IMG/VR virus record: IMGVR_UViG_3300026075_000013
Location: 1 to 52,667 of that record
Strand: one strand, 5' to 3'
DNA from: a virus
Length of the DNA stretch: 52,667 nt
Shown here: piece by piece, positions 34,644 to 41,323 of the stretch
How positions within the stretch are numbered: the stretch's first letter is position 1
Layout: each line of letters begins with the position of its first letter
Made by a program: the position numbers and the translations under genes
The notes under the pieces: generated by a model
What the model saw: only the letters and a program-made list of their open reading frames with translations
What the model was told of the DNA's origin: nothing
Databases searched by the model: none

Positions 34644-34892
34644 CTAGCCTGTGGGTGCCATAGTCGGCACATGCCGGGGGCAGTAGTCCTTGTCTTGTTC
34701 CGGGTCCGGGTGCACCGCACACTGCCGGCACAGCGGCGCGTCACAGCGCTTCCCGGGGCGCACGCCTGGCCCATCGCACAGCACCACATGGGCAGGCAGC
34801 GCACCACACACGCTGCAGCGGCGGCGGCGGGCTCTCGGACCGCAGACAAGGGCCACGTGACCATCAGGGAGGGGGAAGGGGGTACAGGGCAT
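34644..34892 (-). CDS. Small cysteine-rich zinc-binding protein
   Basis: An 82-residue protein with CSVCGALPAHVVLC, CDAPLCRQC and YCPRH motifs, which would hold two zinc ions in a ring-like or cross-brace order. Ribosome binding site AAAGGAGA. Function unknown. It is second gene of the leftward transcript from the immunity region. Confidence 0.55.
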   Translation of the reverse strand: MPCTPFPLPDGHVALVCGPRARRRRCSVCGALPAHVVLCDGPGVRPGKRCDAPLCRQCAVHPDPEQDKDYCPRHVPTMAPTG

Positions 34893-34910
34893 CGGGTCTC
34901 CTTTCCTCGG

Positions 34911-35138
34911 CTACGGGCTGCACGGGCTCTCCTGGGAGGTCGGTGGTTTCAACTCAGGCCACAGGGCTTCCAGGGAACTGTCGAGCACCACGATCACCCG
35001 CTTCATGTTCTCCCAATGGGGCAGGACCAGGCCACGCTCCCACCTGGAGACCGTCGCGGTATCGACCCCCAGCGCCTGAGCAAAAGCGCCCTGACTCAAG
35101 CCCAGGGCTTCACGCGTTGCTTTGATGTGGTTCGCCAT
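34911..35138 (-). CDS. XRE-family regulator (Cro-like)
   Basis: A 75-residue single-domain helix-turn-helix protein. LSQGAFAQALGVDTATVSRWERG (residues about 14-36) is the XRE HTH. ATG 35138 is chosen because the longer frame runs through the promoter and operator. It lacks any dimerisation or cleavage domain, like Cro. It is transcribed leftwards from the promoter at 35169-35196, whose -35 overlaps an operator, and heads the leftward early operon. Confidence 0.85.
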   Translation of the reverse strand: MANHIKATREALGLSQGAFAQALGVDTATVSRWERGLVLPHWENMKRVIVVLDSSLEALWPELKPPTSQESPCSP

Positions 35139-35168
35139 GGCTGCCCCTTCCGTATGCCAGATGATGCA

Positions 35169-35196
35169 AATATAGCACCGTTTGCATGAAATGCAA
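35169..35196 (-). promoter_or_regulatory. Leftward sigma-70 promoter
   Basis: On the minus strand TTGCAT (-35, 35191-35196) and TATATT (-10, 35169-35174) are 16 bases apart, 31 bases upstream of the Cro-like start. The -35 is embedded in operator 1, so repressor binding would block it. Confidence 0.75.
35182..35196. promoter_or_regulatory. Operator 1 (TTGCATGAAATGCAA)
   Basis: A 15-base inverted repeat with TTGCAT/ATGCAA halves. The same design recurs twice in the region, indicating a regulator-binding site. It covers the leftward -35 box. Confidence 0.8.
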
Positions 35197-35251
35197 GTCA
35201 GGTACTCCTGAAAATGTTCCCCCACCTTCATGAGTATACAGAAGGCTACTG

Positions 35252-35266
35252 TTGCACAAAATGCAA
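35252..35266. promoter_or_regulatory. Operator 2 (TTGCACAAAATGCAA)
   Basis: A 15-base site identical to operator 3 and matching operator 1 at 13 of 15 positions. Its TTGCAC could also serve as a rightward -35, with TAGTCT at 35276-35281 as a weak -10 after 18 bases. Confidence 0.8.
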
Positions 35267-35288
35267 GATATGGAGTAGTCTATAGGCG

Positions 35289-35303
35289 TTGCACAAAATG
35301 CAA
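35289..35303. promoter_or_regulatory. Operator 3 (TTGCACAAAATGCAA)
   Basis: An exact copy of operator 2, 37 bases further right, and 26 bases before the rightward XRE gene. Three operators between divergent regulators is the lambda-like immunity layout. Binding here would repress the rightward gene after start of transcription. Confidence 0.8.
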
Positions 35304-35329
35304 GAGTCACCCTGGCGTAAAGGAGAGCT

Positions 35330-35698
35330 ATGGCCACGAGAGTTGAGCGGAGTCGGAAGCAGTTTGGTGCACGCGTGCGGTATTTCAGGAAGCTGCGGGG
35401 GTGGGATCTGGAGGGCCTGGCCACCCGTCTCGGGAAATCGAGTTCGGCTCTCTCACGGATTGAAACAGGGAAGCAGAATCTCACGATGGTGGATATTGTC
35501 GCACTGGCCCAGGTGCTGGAGGTCCCAGTCCGTGCCCTGTTTGACGAGGAGGAGCAGGAGGGCGAGGTGGACGGAGAGGTCCGGCAGCTCCGCGAGACGG
35601 AGCGGGGCGTGGGCCTCACCGCGGAGCGCTGCCGTACGTTAGCCATCACCTTGCACGCCTGTGCGAAGGAACTCGATGCCGCACTGGCCACACCCTAA
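35330..35698 (+). CDS. XRE-family regulator (putative repressor)
   Basis: A 122-residue protein. The HTH lies at about residues 22-62 (LRGWDLEGLATRLGKSSSALSRIETGK, then LTMVDIVALAQVLEV). A 50-residue acidic, helical C-terminal tail follows, in place of a LexA-type cleavage domain. AAGGAG precedes the ATG. Diverging from the Cro-like gene across three operators and next to the integrase, it is the best candidate for the lysogeny repressor, though the roles of the two could be reversed. Confidence 0.8.
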   Translation: MATRVERSRKQFGARVRYFRKLRGWDLEGLATRLGKSSSALSRIETGKQNLTMVDIVALAQVLEVPVRALFDEEEQEGEVDGEVRQLRETERGVGLTAERCRTLAITLHACAKELDAALATP

Positions 35699-35704
35699 GC
35701 AATG

Positions 35705-35831
35705 TTTCCTCGTGTCGCGGACGATTTTCCCGAAACGAACATGCCCTCCCCTAGACTATTTCCTGCAATGTGCTAGCCCGTTTTCCTGGGGCGTGCTGTA
35801 CGCCCTCCCATGATTTCCTTGCGCGTTTCCC
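35705..35831. promoter_or_regulatory. Candidate attP/integrase arm-site region
   Basis: TTTCCT or TTTCCC occurs six times on the same strand at 35705, 35726, 35759, 35782, 35814 and 35826. Spacings (21, 33, 23, 32, 12) are near whole helical turns, as with integrase arm-type sites. The stretch has no gene and lies directly upstream of the integrase. No core overlap sequence can be defined without a host junction. Confidence 0.5.
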
Positions 35832-35906
35832 TTCCTGCTCTCTGCTGCTGCGTGCCGATACCATACCGACAGTCCCCTGCGAAAAGTCCCTTGACTGGAG
35901 AGCGCT

Positions 35907-36842
35907 ATGCTGACGACGATCCCGCACGTGCACACCCTTGCCGAGTTGCTGCACGCCTATGAGCACGACTTTTTGCCGCACAAAGCCCCAGACACGCAAC
36001 GCCAATACCGCCTGCTGTACCGCTGGTTCTGCCAGGAGCTGGGCTCTATCCCGCTGGCGGAACTCACCCCGGCGCGGCTGCAGCGGTGGATCGACACCTT
36101 GCGGCCGTACTACCAGCCCGGCAGTATCCGCCGCTACTTGACCGCCCTCAGTGGGCCGCTCCGGATGGCCGTCGAGCACTACCAGTGGATGCCCACGCAT
36201 CCCCTGCGGCGGGTGATCGCCCCACCCGCTCCCCCAGGGCGCGAGCGCTGCCTCGACGCCGACGAACTCCAGGCCCTCCTGGCCGCCTGCAAAGCCAACG
36301 TCAATCCCCATCTCTACCTGGCGGTGGTGGTGGGCCTGAGCACGGCGGCGCGCAAGAATGAGATCCTCCGCCGGCAGTGGCGCGACCTGGATCTCACGCG
36401 CGGCACGCTCCGGTTGCGCCAGACGAAAAACGGCGCGCGGCGTCCCGTGCCCCTGGTCGGGCGTGCCCTGGCACTCCTGCGCGCGCGGGCGGCCGAGGGC
36501 GGGGCGAGTCCCTGGGTGTTCCCCCAGGCGCGCAATCCCCAGCGGCCGGCGTATATCGATGCGGCGTGGGTGCGGGCTTGTACGATGGCCAGCGTGGTCG
36601 ATCTGCATTTCCATGATCTGCGCCATACGGCGGCGAGCTACCTGGCGATGTCGGGCGCGAGCATTCGGGACATTGCCGAAGTCTTAGGCCATAAAAATAT
36701 TCAGCAGTCGATGCGGTACACGCATTTGATGGAGCCGCACACCCGCAGCGTGGTGGAGAAAATGGTGGACACGTTCTTGGCGACGGTCCTGTTGGCGTCC
36801 ACCCTGACGACCCTGGCGTCGGTGTGGCTGGTCTGGGGGTAG
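35907..36842 (+). CDS. int: Tyrosine recombinase, phage integrase
   Basis: A 311-residue integrase. It has an N-terminal SAM-like core-binding domain (about 10-100) and a catalytic domain with R149 (TAARKNEIL), HDLRH (H236, R239), H262 (LGHKN) and nucleophile Y271 (MRYTHL). All active-site residues are present. Oddly, residues about 290-310 form a hydrophobic stretch long enough to cross a membrane, after the usual end of the fold. It lies next to the regulators and candidate arm sites. It would integrate and excise the phage. Confidence 0.92.
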   Translation: MLTTIPHVHTLAELLHAYEHDFLPHKAPDTQRQYRLLYRWFCQELGSIPLAELTPARLQRWIDTLRPYYQPGSIRRYLTALSGPLRMAVEHYQWMPTHPLRRVIAPPAPPGRERCLDADELQALLAACKANVNPHLYLAVVVGLSTAARKNEILRRQWRDLDLTRGTLRLRQTKNGARRPVPLVGRALALLRARAAEGGASPWVFPQARNPQRPAYIDAAWVRACTMASVVDLHFHDLRHTAASYLAMSGASIRDIAEVLGHKNIQQSMRYTHLMEPHTRSVVEKMVDTFLATVLLASTLTTLASVWLVWG

Positions 36843-36857
36843 GGAGGCAGGGGACCA

Positions 36858-36878
36858 GGGGGAGGTCCCCCCTCCCCC
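36858..36878. terminator. Hairpin between convergent integrase and leftward operon
   Basis: GGGGGAGG and CCTCCCCC form an 8-bp stem with a 5-base loop, 16 bases after the integrase stop. No T-run follows on either strand, so it may end transcription inefficiently or protect 3' ends of both convergent transcripts. Confidence 0.45.
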
Positions 36879-36919
36879 TGACATGTGAAGAAATACCCCC
36901 GGGTCGTAGGGTGGTACGG

Positions 36920-37195
36920 TCAGCCCTGGTGGTTATTGGCGGCGTGGGCCTCGGCGATCGCGCACAGCTCGTCACAGGCCGCTTGCTCCTCCGCCATGGC
37001 GTGCTGGAGTGCCTCAGAAATGGCATGGGCCAGCGCACCCCGTGCCGCGTTGGCAATAGCGCGGAGGTGGGCCAGGTCTTTCCACGTGTGGTCTGTCTCC
37101 GCATAGAGGGGCGCAATGATCGTGAGCAGCTCGTCCAGGGTGCGGAGCACGTCCTGGTGGCAGTGCTGGAGTTCCAGCAGGGGGAAGGTTTGCAT
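36920..37195 (-). CDS. Hypothetical helical protein
   Basis: A 91-residue all-helical protein with a Leu/His-rich start and two Ala-rich helices containing CDELCAIAEAHA. It is the last gene of the leftward operon. AAGGAG precedes the ATG and follows the hairpin at 37209-37226. No family was recognised. Confidence 0.55.
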   Translation of the reverse strand: MQTFPLLELQHCHQDVLRTLDELLTIIAPLYAETDHTWKDLAHLRAIANAARGALAHAISEALQHAMAEEQAACDELCAIAEAHAANNHQG

Positions 37196-37208
37196 AGGGT
37201 CTCCTTGT

Positions 37209-37226
37209 GCGGGCCTCCCGGCCCGC
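37209..37226 (-). promoter_or_regulatory. Intergenic hairpin 1 of leftward operon
   Basis: A perfect 7-bp stem, GCGGGCC/GGCCCGC on the minus strand, with a GGGA tetraloop of GNRA type, lies between a stop codon and the AAGGAG of the next gene. The 18-base sequence is identical to hairpin 2. Confidence 0.7.
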
Positions 37227-37233
37227 GTGGGGG

Positions 37234-37440
37234 TTAGCACTCCTCGCGCGCGTCGGCCTCGACACAGCGCGTGCACCGATACTCGCGGGCATCCGGCGTG
37301 CGGTCGCAGGGGTCGCGCTGCCACGTCAGGCAGGCCGCGCACACCGCCAGGCCACACCGCCCACACAGGGTGCGGGGGGCCGGGTCCGCGGGGCGGTGGC
37401 AGCAGGGGCACGGGCCGCGCGGAGCGTGGTGTGCTTCCAC
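37234..37440 (-). CDS. Small cysteine-rich zinc-binding protein
   Basis: A 68-residue protein starting at GTG 37440. CPCCHRPAD, CGRCGLAVCAAC and YRCTRC give four CxxC pairs, fitting two zinc sites. Function unknown. Hairpin 2 and AAGGAG lie just upstream. Confidence 0.6.
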   Translation of the reverse strand: MEAHHAPRGPCPCCHRPADPAPRTLCGRCGLAVCAACLTWQRDPCDRTPDAREYRCTRCVEADAREEC

Positions 37441-37454
37441 AGGGGTCTCCTTCT

Positions 37455-37472
37455 GCGGGCCTCCCGGCCCGC
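37455..37472 (-). promoter_or_regulatory. Intergenic hairpin 2 of leftward operon
   Basis: The same 18-base sequence as hairpin 1 (7-bp stem, GGGA loop), again between stop codon and AAGGAG. The identity of the surrounding about 35 bases indicates duplication of the whole intergenic module. Confidence 0.7.
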
Positions 37473-37482
37473 GTGGGGGGGG

Positions 37483-37698
37483 TTAGGTGTACAGCACGGC
37501 CAGCATTTCCCGTGCCCCGGCGAGGGTGGCGCAGTAGTACTCGGCACGGCGCATCCAGACCGTGGCCTCGGTGGGCTTGTCATCGAGCTGTGCCTGTCGT
37601 GCCTTGACGTGGTACTCCCGTATGACGGCGCGCGTCCGTCTGAGGGAGCGCGCCACGTTGCGCCGGTCGCGGGCGTTGGTCAACTCCGCGTAAACCAT
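37483..37698 (-). CDS. Hypothetical basic helical protein
   Basis: A 71-residue protein rich in Arg and Ala (RRNVARSLRRTRAVIREYHVKARQAQ over two helices), probably a nucleic acid binder or small adaptor. GAGGAG precedes the ATG. No family was recognised. Confidence 0.55.
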   Translation of the reverse strand: MVYAELTNARDRRNVARSLRRTRAVIREYHVKARQAQLDDKPTEATVWMRRAEYYCATLAGAREMLAVLYT

Positions 37699-37712
37699 AG
37701 GGGCTCCTCGGT

Positions 37713-37731
37713 GGGGGAGCGGGGCTCCCCC
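37713..37731 (-). promoter_or_regulatory. Intergenic hairpin 3 of leftward operon
   Basis: A 7-bp stem, GGGGGAG/CTCCCCC, with a 5-base loop, followed by GAGGAG and the ATG of the next gene. The sequence differs from hairpins 1 and 2 but the arrangement is the same. Confidence 0.65.
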
Positions 37732-37740
37732 GGGTTGGCG

Positions 37741-37935
37741 TTACTGCTTCGAGACCTTGCCCACCATGACGCGCAACTGATAGATGGCGTGACAGGTGCG
37801 GCAGGTTTTCTTTTCCTCGAGGCGGAACTCGACCTCACTCCCACAACTACATTGGTACGTGACCGCAAAGCGGGTGGGGGTAATGTTTTTGTACAGAATC
37901 TTGCCTTTGGCCGGGAAGATTGCAGGCTGAGCCAT
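37741..37935 (-). CDS. Small zinc-ribbon protein
   Basis: A 64-residue protein with beta strands around YQCSCGSEVEFRL and TCRTCHAIYQLRV, giving two Cys pairs that fit one zinc ribbon. Function unknown. AAGGAG lies before the ATG and the hairpin before that. Confidence 0.6.
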   Translation of the reverse strand: MAQPAIFPAKGKILYKNITPTRFAVTYQCSCGSEVEFRLEEKKTCRTCHAIYQLRVMVGKVSKQ

Positions 37936-37949
37936 CGTGTGCTCCTTCT

Positions 37950-37969
37950 GCGGGGGACTGAGCCCCCGC
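37950..37969 (-). promoter_or_regulatory. Intergenic hairpin 4 of leftward operon
   Basis: A 7-bp stem, GCGGGGG/CCCCCGC, with a 6-base loop, followed by AAGGAG and the next ATG. Confidence 0.65.
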
Positions 37970-37977
37970 GTGTGTGG

Positions 37978-38238
37978 TTACTCGTTCGTCAGCGGGACGA
38001 TCACCCATCCGGGCTTCGCCGCTTTCTGGGCCAGGGCGAGGGAACCGCAAAACTGCGGCGTGCCATACCAGGGCTCGCAGGGGTCGTACACGGGCACGCT
38101 CAGGCCCTGGTGCACGGAGTTGTCTGAGGGCACCCAGCGGGTGCGCGTTGTGTACACGGGCAGCACCGCATGGGTGTAGTGCCGGTGGCTGGTGCGTCGG
38201 TATGTCTGGCCGGCGTGTTCGAAGGTAAAGGTACGCAT
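37978..38238 (-). CDS. Hypothetical protein
   Basis: An 86-residue beta-rich protein with many Thr, Tyr and Arg residues. Two adjacent ATG codons exist (38241 and 38238); the second is preferred because CAGGAG is then 6 bases away. No family was recognised. Confidence 0.5.
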   Translation of the reverse strand: MRTFTFEHAGQTYRRTSHRHYTHAVLPVYTTRTRWVPSDNSVHQGLSVPVYDPCEPWYGTPQFCGSLALAQKAAKPGWVIVPLTNE

Positions 38239-38254
38239 CATGTGCTCCTGTGTG

Positions 38255-38274
38255 GGGGCGCCTCTCGACGCCCC
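38255..38274 (-). promoter_or_regulatory. Intergenic hairpin 5 of leftward operon
   Basis: A 6-bp stem, GGGGCG/CGCCCC, with an 8-base loop, again between a stop and CAGGAG-ATG. Confidence 0.6.
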
Positions 38275-38283
38275 GGCGTAAGG

Positions 38284-39030
38284 TTACTCGCTCAACTCCT
38301 CCAAGCTGACCATGTCCACGTTGAGGGCATCGCGCAGCACGCGGGCCTTGGCTCTGGTCAGGGCCACGCGGCGGAAGTGCGGGGCCACTTTCTTGGTGAC
38401 GTTGTCCGGGCTGGCGTCCCCGCACTCGGTAAAGGTCCCGAACGGGAACACCGCCACCGCCTGCGCCAGGGACAGCGTGCCATCGTTAGAGGTCCAGGTG
38501 GCGCTGAGGCTCTGCAGCCCTCGGGCATGCGCCAGGGCCAGCAGGCCCGCGTACAAGACGAAGCGCTTACCCTGGATGGTCACAATGTGCTCCGGTGCGA
38601 TCCCGTACGCGGGGCTGCTGGGCTCCTCTTCCGTGGGCTCCTCCATGGGCGGGTCCTCTAGTGGCGTCTGAGGGATGGGCATGAGGGCCAGGGCACGCCG
38701 CTGCATGGCCGCACTAATCCGGTGTTTGCACATCCCCTGGGGGGCCTGCTCGAAGTCCAGACACTCACAATGGCCATTCACCACCAGGTACTGACTCACC
38801 CCGTTGCTCTGGCTCCGCACGCGGGCGGTGCCATTGTCGAGCAACTCCACGTCGCCCGCCAGCACGATCTGGACGGCCTTCTCGATGCGTGAGGCCGAGT
38901 GCGGCAGCTTCGCCATGGCCCGGTCGGTCACCTCGTCCACCGCGTGTCTCCAGGCTTGCTGGGCCACGTTCGCGGCGGCGAGGCTGTCGTCGATGTCGTC
39001 GAGGTCTGCGCTGTGTGCTATCATTGCCAT
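38284..39030 (-). CDS. SWIM zinc-finger protein with recombination-type C-terminal region
   Basis: A 248-residue protein. Residues 88-103 have CECLDF...GMCKH, a SWIM-type zinc finger (C88, C90, C101, H103). The C-terminal half has IQGKRFVLYAGLLALAHARG, a GDASPDNV segment and TRAKARVLRDALNVDMVSLEEL given in pieces; the last resembles the end of phage single-strand annealing and Rad52-type proteins. It may be a recombination or ssDNA-binding factor. AAGGAG precedes ATG 39030; longer upstream starts run through the hairpin. Confidence 0.6.
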   Translation of the reverse strand: MAMIAHSADLDDIDDSLAAANVAQQAWRHAVDEVTDRAMAKLPHSASRIEKAVQIVLAGDVELLDNGTARVRSQSNGVSQYLVVNGHCECLDFEQAPQGMCKHRISAAMQRRALALMPIPQTPLEDPPMEEPTEEEPSSPAYGIAPEHIVTIQGKRFVLYAGLLALAHARGLQSLSATWTSNDGTLSLAQAVAVFPFGTFTECGDASPDNVTKKVAPHFRRVALTRAKARVLRDALNVDMVSLEELSE

Positions 39031-39066
39031 GTTGGTTTCTCCTTCGTACATGATGACGTGTGCACC

Positions 39067-39101
39067 AACAGGCCAGGGTGCTTCTCTCACCCTGGCCTGT
39101 T
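39067..39101 (-). promoter_or_regulatory. Intergenic hairpin 6 of leftward operon (14-bp stem)
   Basis: A perfect 14-bp stem, AACAGGCCAGGGTG with its complement, and a 7-base loop. No T-run follows, so it is unlikely to be a simple terminator. It sits between the stop of the upstream gene and the next start, like the other modules, but is the longest. Confidence 0.75.
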
Positions 39102-39108
39102 CCTTCCT

Positions 39109-39447
39109 CTAGCGCCCGTTATACTCCAGCTCTTCCAACCGTGCCCACTCCTCCAGCCGGGCCTGCTCCTCTTCCCAGTACCACGCCTGGGCCAGCGCTT
39201 CCTCGTTCGCGTCGAGGGCGACTTGCAGCAGGGCGGCAACCACCAGGGCCTGCTGATCTTCCCTCCCCTCTAAACCATATGACTCCCACGTCCAGTCGGC
39301 ACCCGTCTCGTTCTTGAGAGCGATCGAGCGCGCCACGTCCTGCGCTTTCTGGGTGGCCGTGCGCCGTTTGCCTGGGCCGAAGGCTAACCGGTGGGCGGTG
39401 TGGGTGGCGCGCTTGCGGGGGGTCGGGGTCTGTGCTACTGTAGCCAT
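39109..39447 (-). CDS. Hypothetical early protein
   Basis: A 112-residue protein with a basic N-terminus (PTPRKRATHTAHRL) and a long acidic helix (ANEEALAQAWYWEEEQARLEE). It is the first gene of the leftward operon driven by the promoter at 39539-39568. ATG 39447 follows AAAGGA. No family was recognised; charge segregation is the main visible feature. Confidence 0.55.
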   Translation of the reverse strand: MATVAQTPTPRKRATHTAHRLAFGPGKRRTATQKAQDVARSIALKNETGADWTWESYGLEGREDQQALVVAALLQVALDANEEALAQAWYWEEEQARLEEWARLEELEYNGR

Positions 39448-39538
39448 CGTATGATCCTTTGCTCGTGCGAAGGGTTGCGTTACGAGGCGGTTGGCCAATC
39501 TTTGGTAGGGGAGGCCAGCCGCCTTTGTTATGCCCAGG

Positions 39539-39568
39539 AGTATACACCTATTGTATATAGCAGTGCAA
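39539..39568 (-). promoter_or_regulatory. Leftward sigma-70 promoter of second early operon
   Basis: On the minus strand TTGCAC (-35) and TATACT (-10) are 18 bases apart in an AT-rich stretch. It points at the gene ending at 39109. The overlapping repeat TATAC-N7-GTATA (39541-39557) may be an operator for the adjacent XRE protein. Confidence 0.7.
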
Positions 39569-39585
39569 CATAAAAATATGAATGG

Positions 39586-39614
39586 TTGCGATAAATTTAC
39601 AGTGAGTGTATTAT
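39586..39614 (+). promoter_or_regulatory. Rightward sigma-70 promoter
   Basis: TTGCGA (-35, 39586-39591) and TATTAT (-10, 39609-39614) are 17 bases apart, 30 bases before the XRE gene. It diverges from the leftward promoter with only 17 bases between their -35 boxes, so one regulator could control both. Confidence 0.75.
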
Positions 39615-39644
39615 TCGGTTGAACGTTAGATTGGGGGTATGTCT

Positions 39645-39914
39645 ATGGACATCAGTCAAAGACAGAGAGAATTTGGGCGTCGTGTGAGGCGTAGACGCAT
39701 GGCGCTCGGGATGATTCAGAAAGATTTAGCGGAACGTGTGGAGATGCCACAAGGGCACATCAGCCGCCTGGAGAAGGGCGAGTTTCTGTCCATGAATTTG
39801 GAGAAACTTGCGGTCTTGGCTGACGTGCTGTGTACGACCGTTGACTATCTCCTGGCACGATCAGATGAGGCGGGAGAGGTTCCAGATATGACGCCATGCG
39901 GAGCGGTCGCATAG
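39645..39914 (+). CDS. XRE-family transcriptional regulator
   Basis: An 89-residue protein whose HTH spans about residues 18-60 (MIQKDLAERVEMPQGHISRLEKGE). ATG 39645 is preferred over 39639 because GGGGG is then 7 bases away. A short C-terminal helix may dimerise. It starts the rightward early operon and lies next to a divergent promoter pair. It is a third XRE protein, separate from the immunity pair. Confidence 0.8.
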   Translation: MDISQRQREFGRRVRRRRMALGMIQKDLAERVEMPQGHISRLEKGEFLSMNLEKLAVLADVLCTTVDYLLARSDEAGEVPDMTPCGAVA

Positions 39915-39925
39915 CGTTGACCGCC

Positions 39926-39959
39926 AGGGGTGCCCAAGCCTGGTAAGCGCGGCACCCCT
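39926..39959 (+). promoter_or_regulatory. Intergenic hairpin before replication initiator
   Basis: AGGGGTGCC and GGCACCCCT form a 9-bp stem around a 16-base loop, between the XRE stop and the AAGGAG of the next gene. It repeats on the plus strand the hairpin-then-ribosome-binding-site arrangement seen in the leftward operon. Confidence 0.6.
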
Positions 39960-40009
39960 GACGCACCAGACTACCGCGTACGCCAGTAATCATGGCGCAA
40001 GGAGTGTAT

Positions 40010-40765
40010 ATGTCCGTGTCCCCGATGTCGAGCCCGACGTGTGCCCCGGTGCCGAGTACCCCGCCGAAGAGTGCCCCACGTACCAAAGATTACCTGCGCC
40101 GCGTGCGCTGGTTGTGGATGGACAATGATCTTGTCGATCGCTACGGGGAAGCCATCGGCGTCAATGGCCTGGGGATGTACGCAGCCCTGGCCCGCTACGC
40201 CAACCAGACCACCGGCCAATGCTGGCCCTCCCTCCAACGCCTCAGCCAACAGCTTGACTGTACCCGCCGCTCGGCACGGCGCTACCTGTACAAGCTGGTC
40301 GAGGTCGGGCTTATTACCGTGGAAGAACGCCCAGGGCTCCCCTGGCTGATTACCCTGGTGGCCCTCAAGCACGGAGACAAGGGGCGGGTAAAAAAGGCCA
40401 CGGGTGTCTCCCCCAAGGTGGGCAAAAAAGCGCAGCATACCCAGGCACAAAACGACAGCACGGGTGGGCAAAAAACGCCCCACGAACTATCCGATCCGAA
40501 CGAGCGTAAGCAACAATCCGAAAAGGCTTCGGATGTCGCTATCGCGTTTGGGATGGGGAAAGGAAGCAACCAGGACCTCACCATCGAGGAGCAACTCAAC
40601 GCGCTCGATGCCCCTGCCAAAGCCCACCTGGAAGACGAGGCACGCGAGGCACTCAAGGCTGAAGGCGTCCCATACTACGCGGCCATTGGTCCCGTGCTCC
40701 GCTACCGTATGGAGGAGCTGTTGAAGGAGCGTGCGGCCTCTGCCGCCGAGGGGGTAGCGGCGTGA
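40010..40765 (+). CDS. Replication initiator with winged-helix domain
   Basis: A 251-residue protein. Residues about 30-105 (WLWMDNDLVDRYGEAIGVNG, WPSLQRLSQQLDCTRRSARRYLYKLVEVGLI in two pieces) form the HTH_36-type winged helix of phage replication initiators and O-like proteins. A basic linker and an acidic C-terminal helix (EEQLNALDAPAKAHLEDEAR) would recruit the host helicase loader. ATG 40010 follows AAGGAG at 5 bases. It probably binds an origin within this region. Confidence 0.75.
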   Translation: MSVSPMSSPTCAPVPSTPPKSAPRTKDYLRRVRWLWMDNDLVDRYGEAIGVNGLGMYAALARYANQTTGQCWPSLQRLSQQLDCTRRSARRYLYKLVEVGLITVEERPGLPWLITLVALKHGDKGRVKKATGVSPKVGKKAQHTQAQNDSTGGQKTPHELSDPNERKQQSEKASDVAIAFGMGKGSNQDLTIEEQLNALDAPAKAHLEDEAREALKAEGVPYYAAIGPVLRYRMEELLKERAASAAEGVAA

Positions 40766-40771
40766 CACCAG

Positions 40772-40801
40772 TTGTACGGGTGACAGTTGATCGGGTAGAG
40801 T
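40772..40801 (+). promoter_or_regulatory. Possible promoter for lipoprotein gene
   Basis: TTGTAC and TAGAGT are 18 bases apart in the 98-base gap before the lipoprotein gene. The boxes are imperfect. Confidence 0.35.
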
Positions 40802-40863
40802 GGGGTCTTTGACAATCGCATACGCAGCAGCCCGAGAATGTCTGTCACCGACAAGGTGTCGCT

Positions 40864-41262
40864 ATGAGACGAGTATGCACAGTCTCGGCCCTCGTTCCCG
40901 TCCTGATCCCGTTCGTGCTCCTGCTCGCCGGCTGCCTCGACGAACCGCCGCAACCCCCACAAGCCTCCGGGGAAGAGCGTCTGCGGGCCAGTGAGGCCGC
41001 CTTCAACTGTCTTGACAAGAACGTGCGCGGGCTGGATGATGGCCTCAGCGATGCCCACACGATTGCTGAGGGATTAGTCTCTGCCTGCGATAGCTCCTTG
41101 CACAACCTGGCCGTGGTCACGTCGCAGGGCTTGCCGCTCTTTCCACGCGCCGCGTACCTTGAACGATGGAAGTCGCCCTCACGAGAACTAGCGCTCAATC
41201 ACGTGTTGGCGTACCGCAAGGAGCAACGGGAAGAAGCTCTGCGCCGGCGCAGAGCACCATAG
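40864..41262 (+). CDS. Lipoprotein
   Basis: A 132-residue protein. A basic start, hydrophobic core (residues about 8-21) and lipobox LLAGC with C24 predict lipidation and export. The mature part has two Cys and a charged C-terminal helix. It could be an outer-membrane spanin or a superinfection-exclusion lipoprotein; no partner inner-membrane spanin was identified. Confidence 0.7.
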   Translation: MRRVCTVSALVPVLIPFVLLLAGCLDEPPQPPQASGEERLRASEAAFNCLDKNVRGLDDGLSDAHTIAEGLVSACDSSLHNLAVVTSQGLPLFPRAAYLERWKSPSRELALNHVLAYRKEQREEALRRRRAP

Positions 41263-41276
41263 CCTAAGTGAACGGC

Positions 41277-41296
41277 GCGTACGCGGCGCCGTACGC
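41277..41296 (+). promoter_or_regulatory. Intergenic hairpin before membrane gene
   Basis: GCGTAC and GTACGC form a 6-bp stem around an 8-base GC-rich loop, followed after 15 bases by AAGGAG. Same arrangement as the leftward modules. Confidence 0.5.
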
Positions 41297-41323
41297 GGCG
41301 GGCGTCTGCACAAGGAGAGTGCG

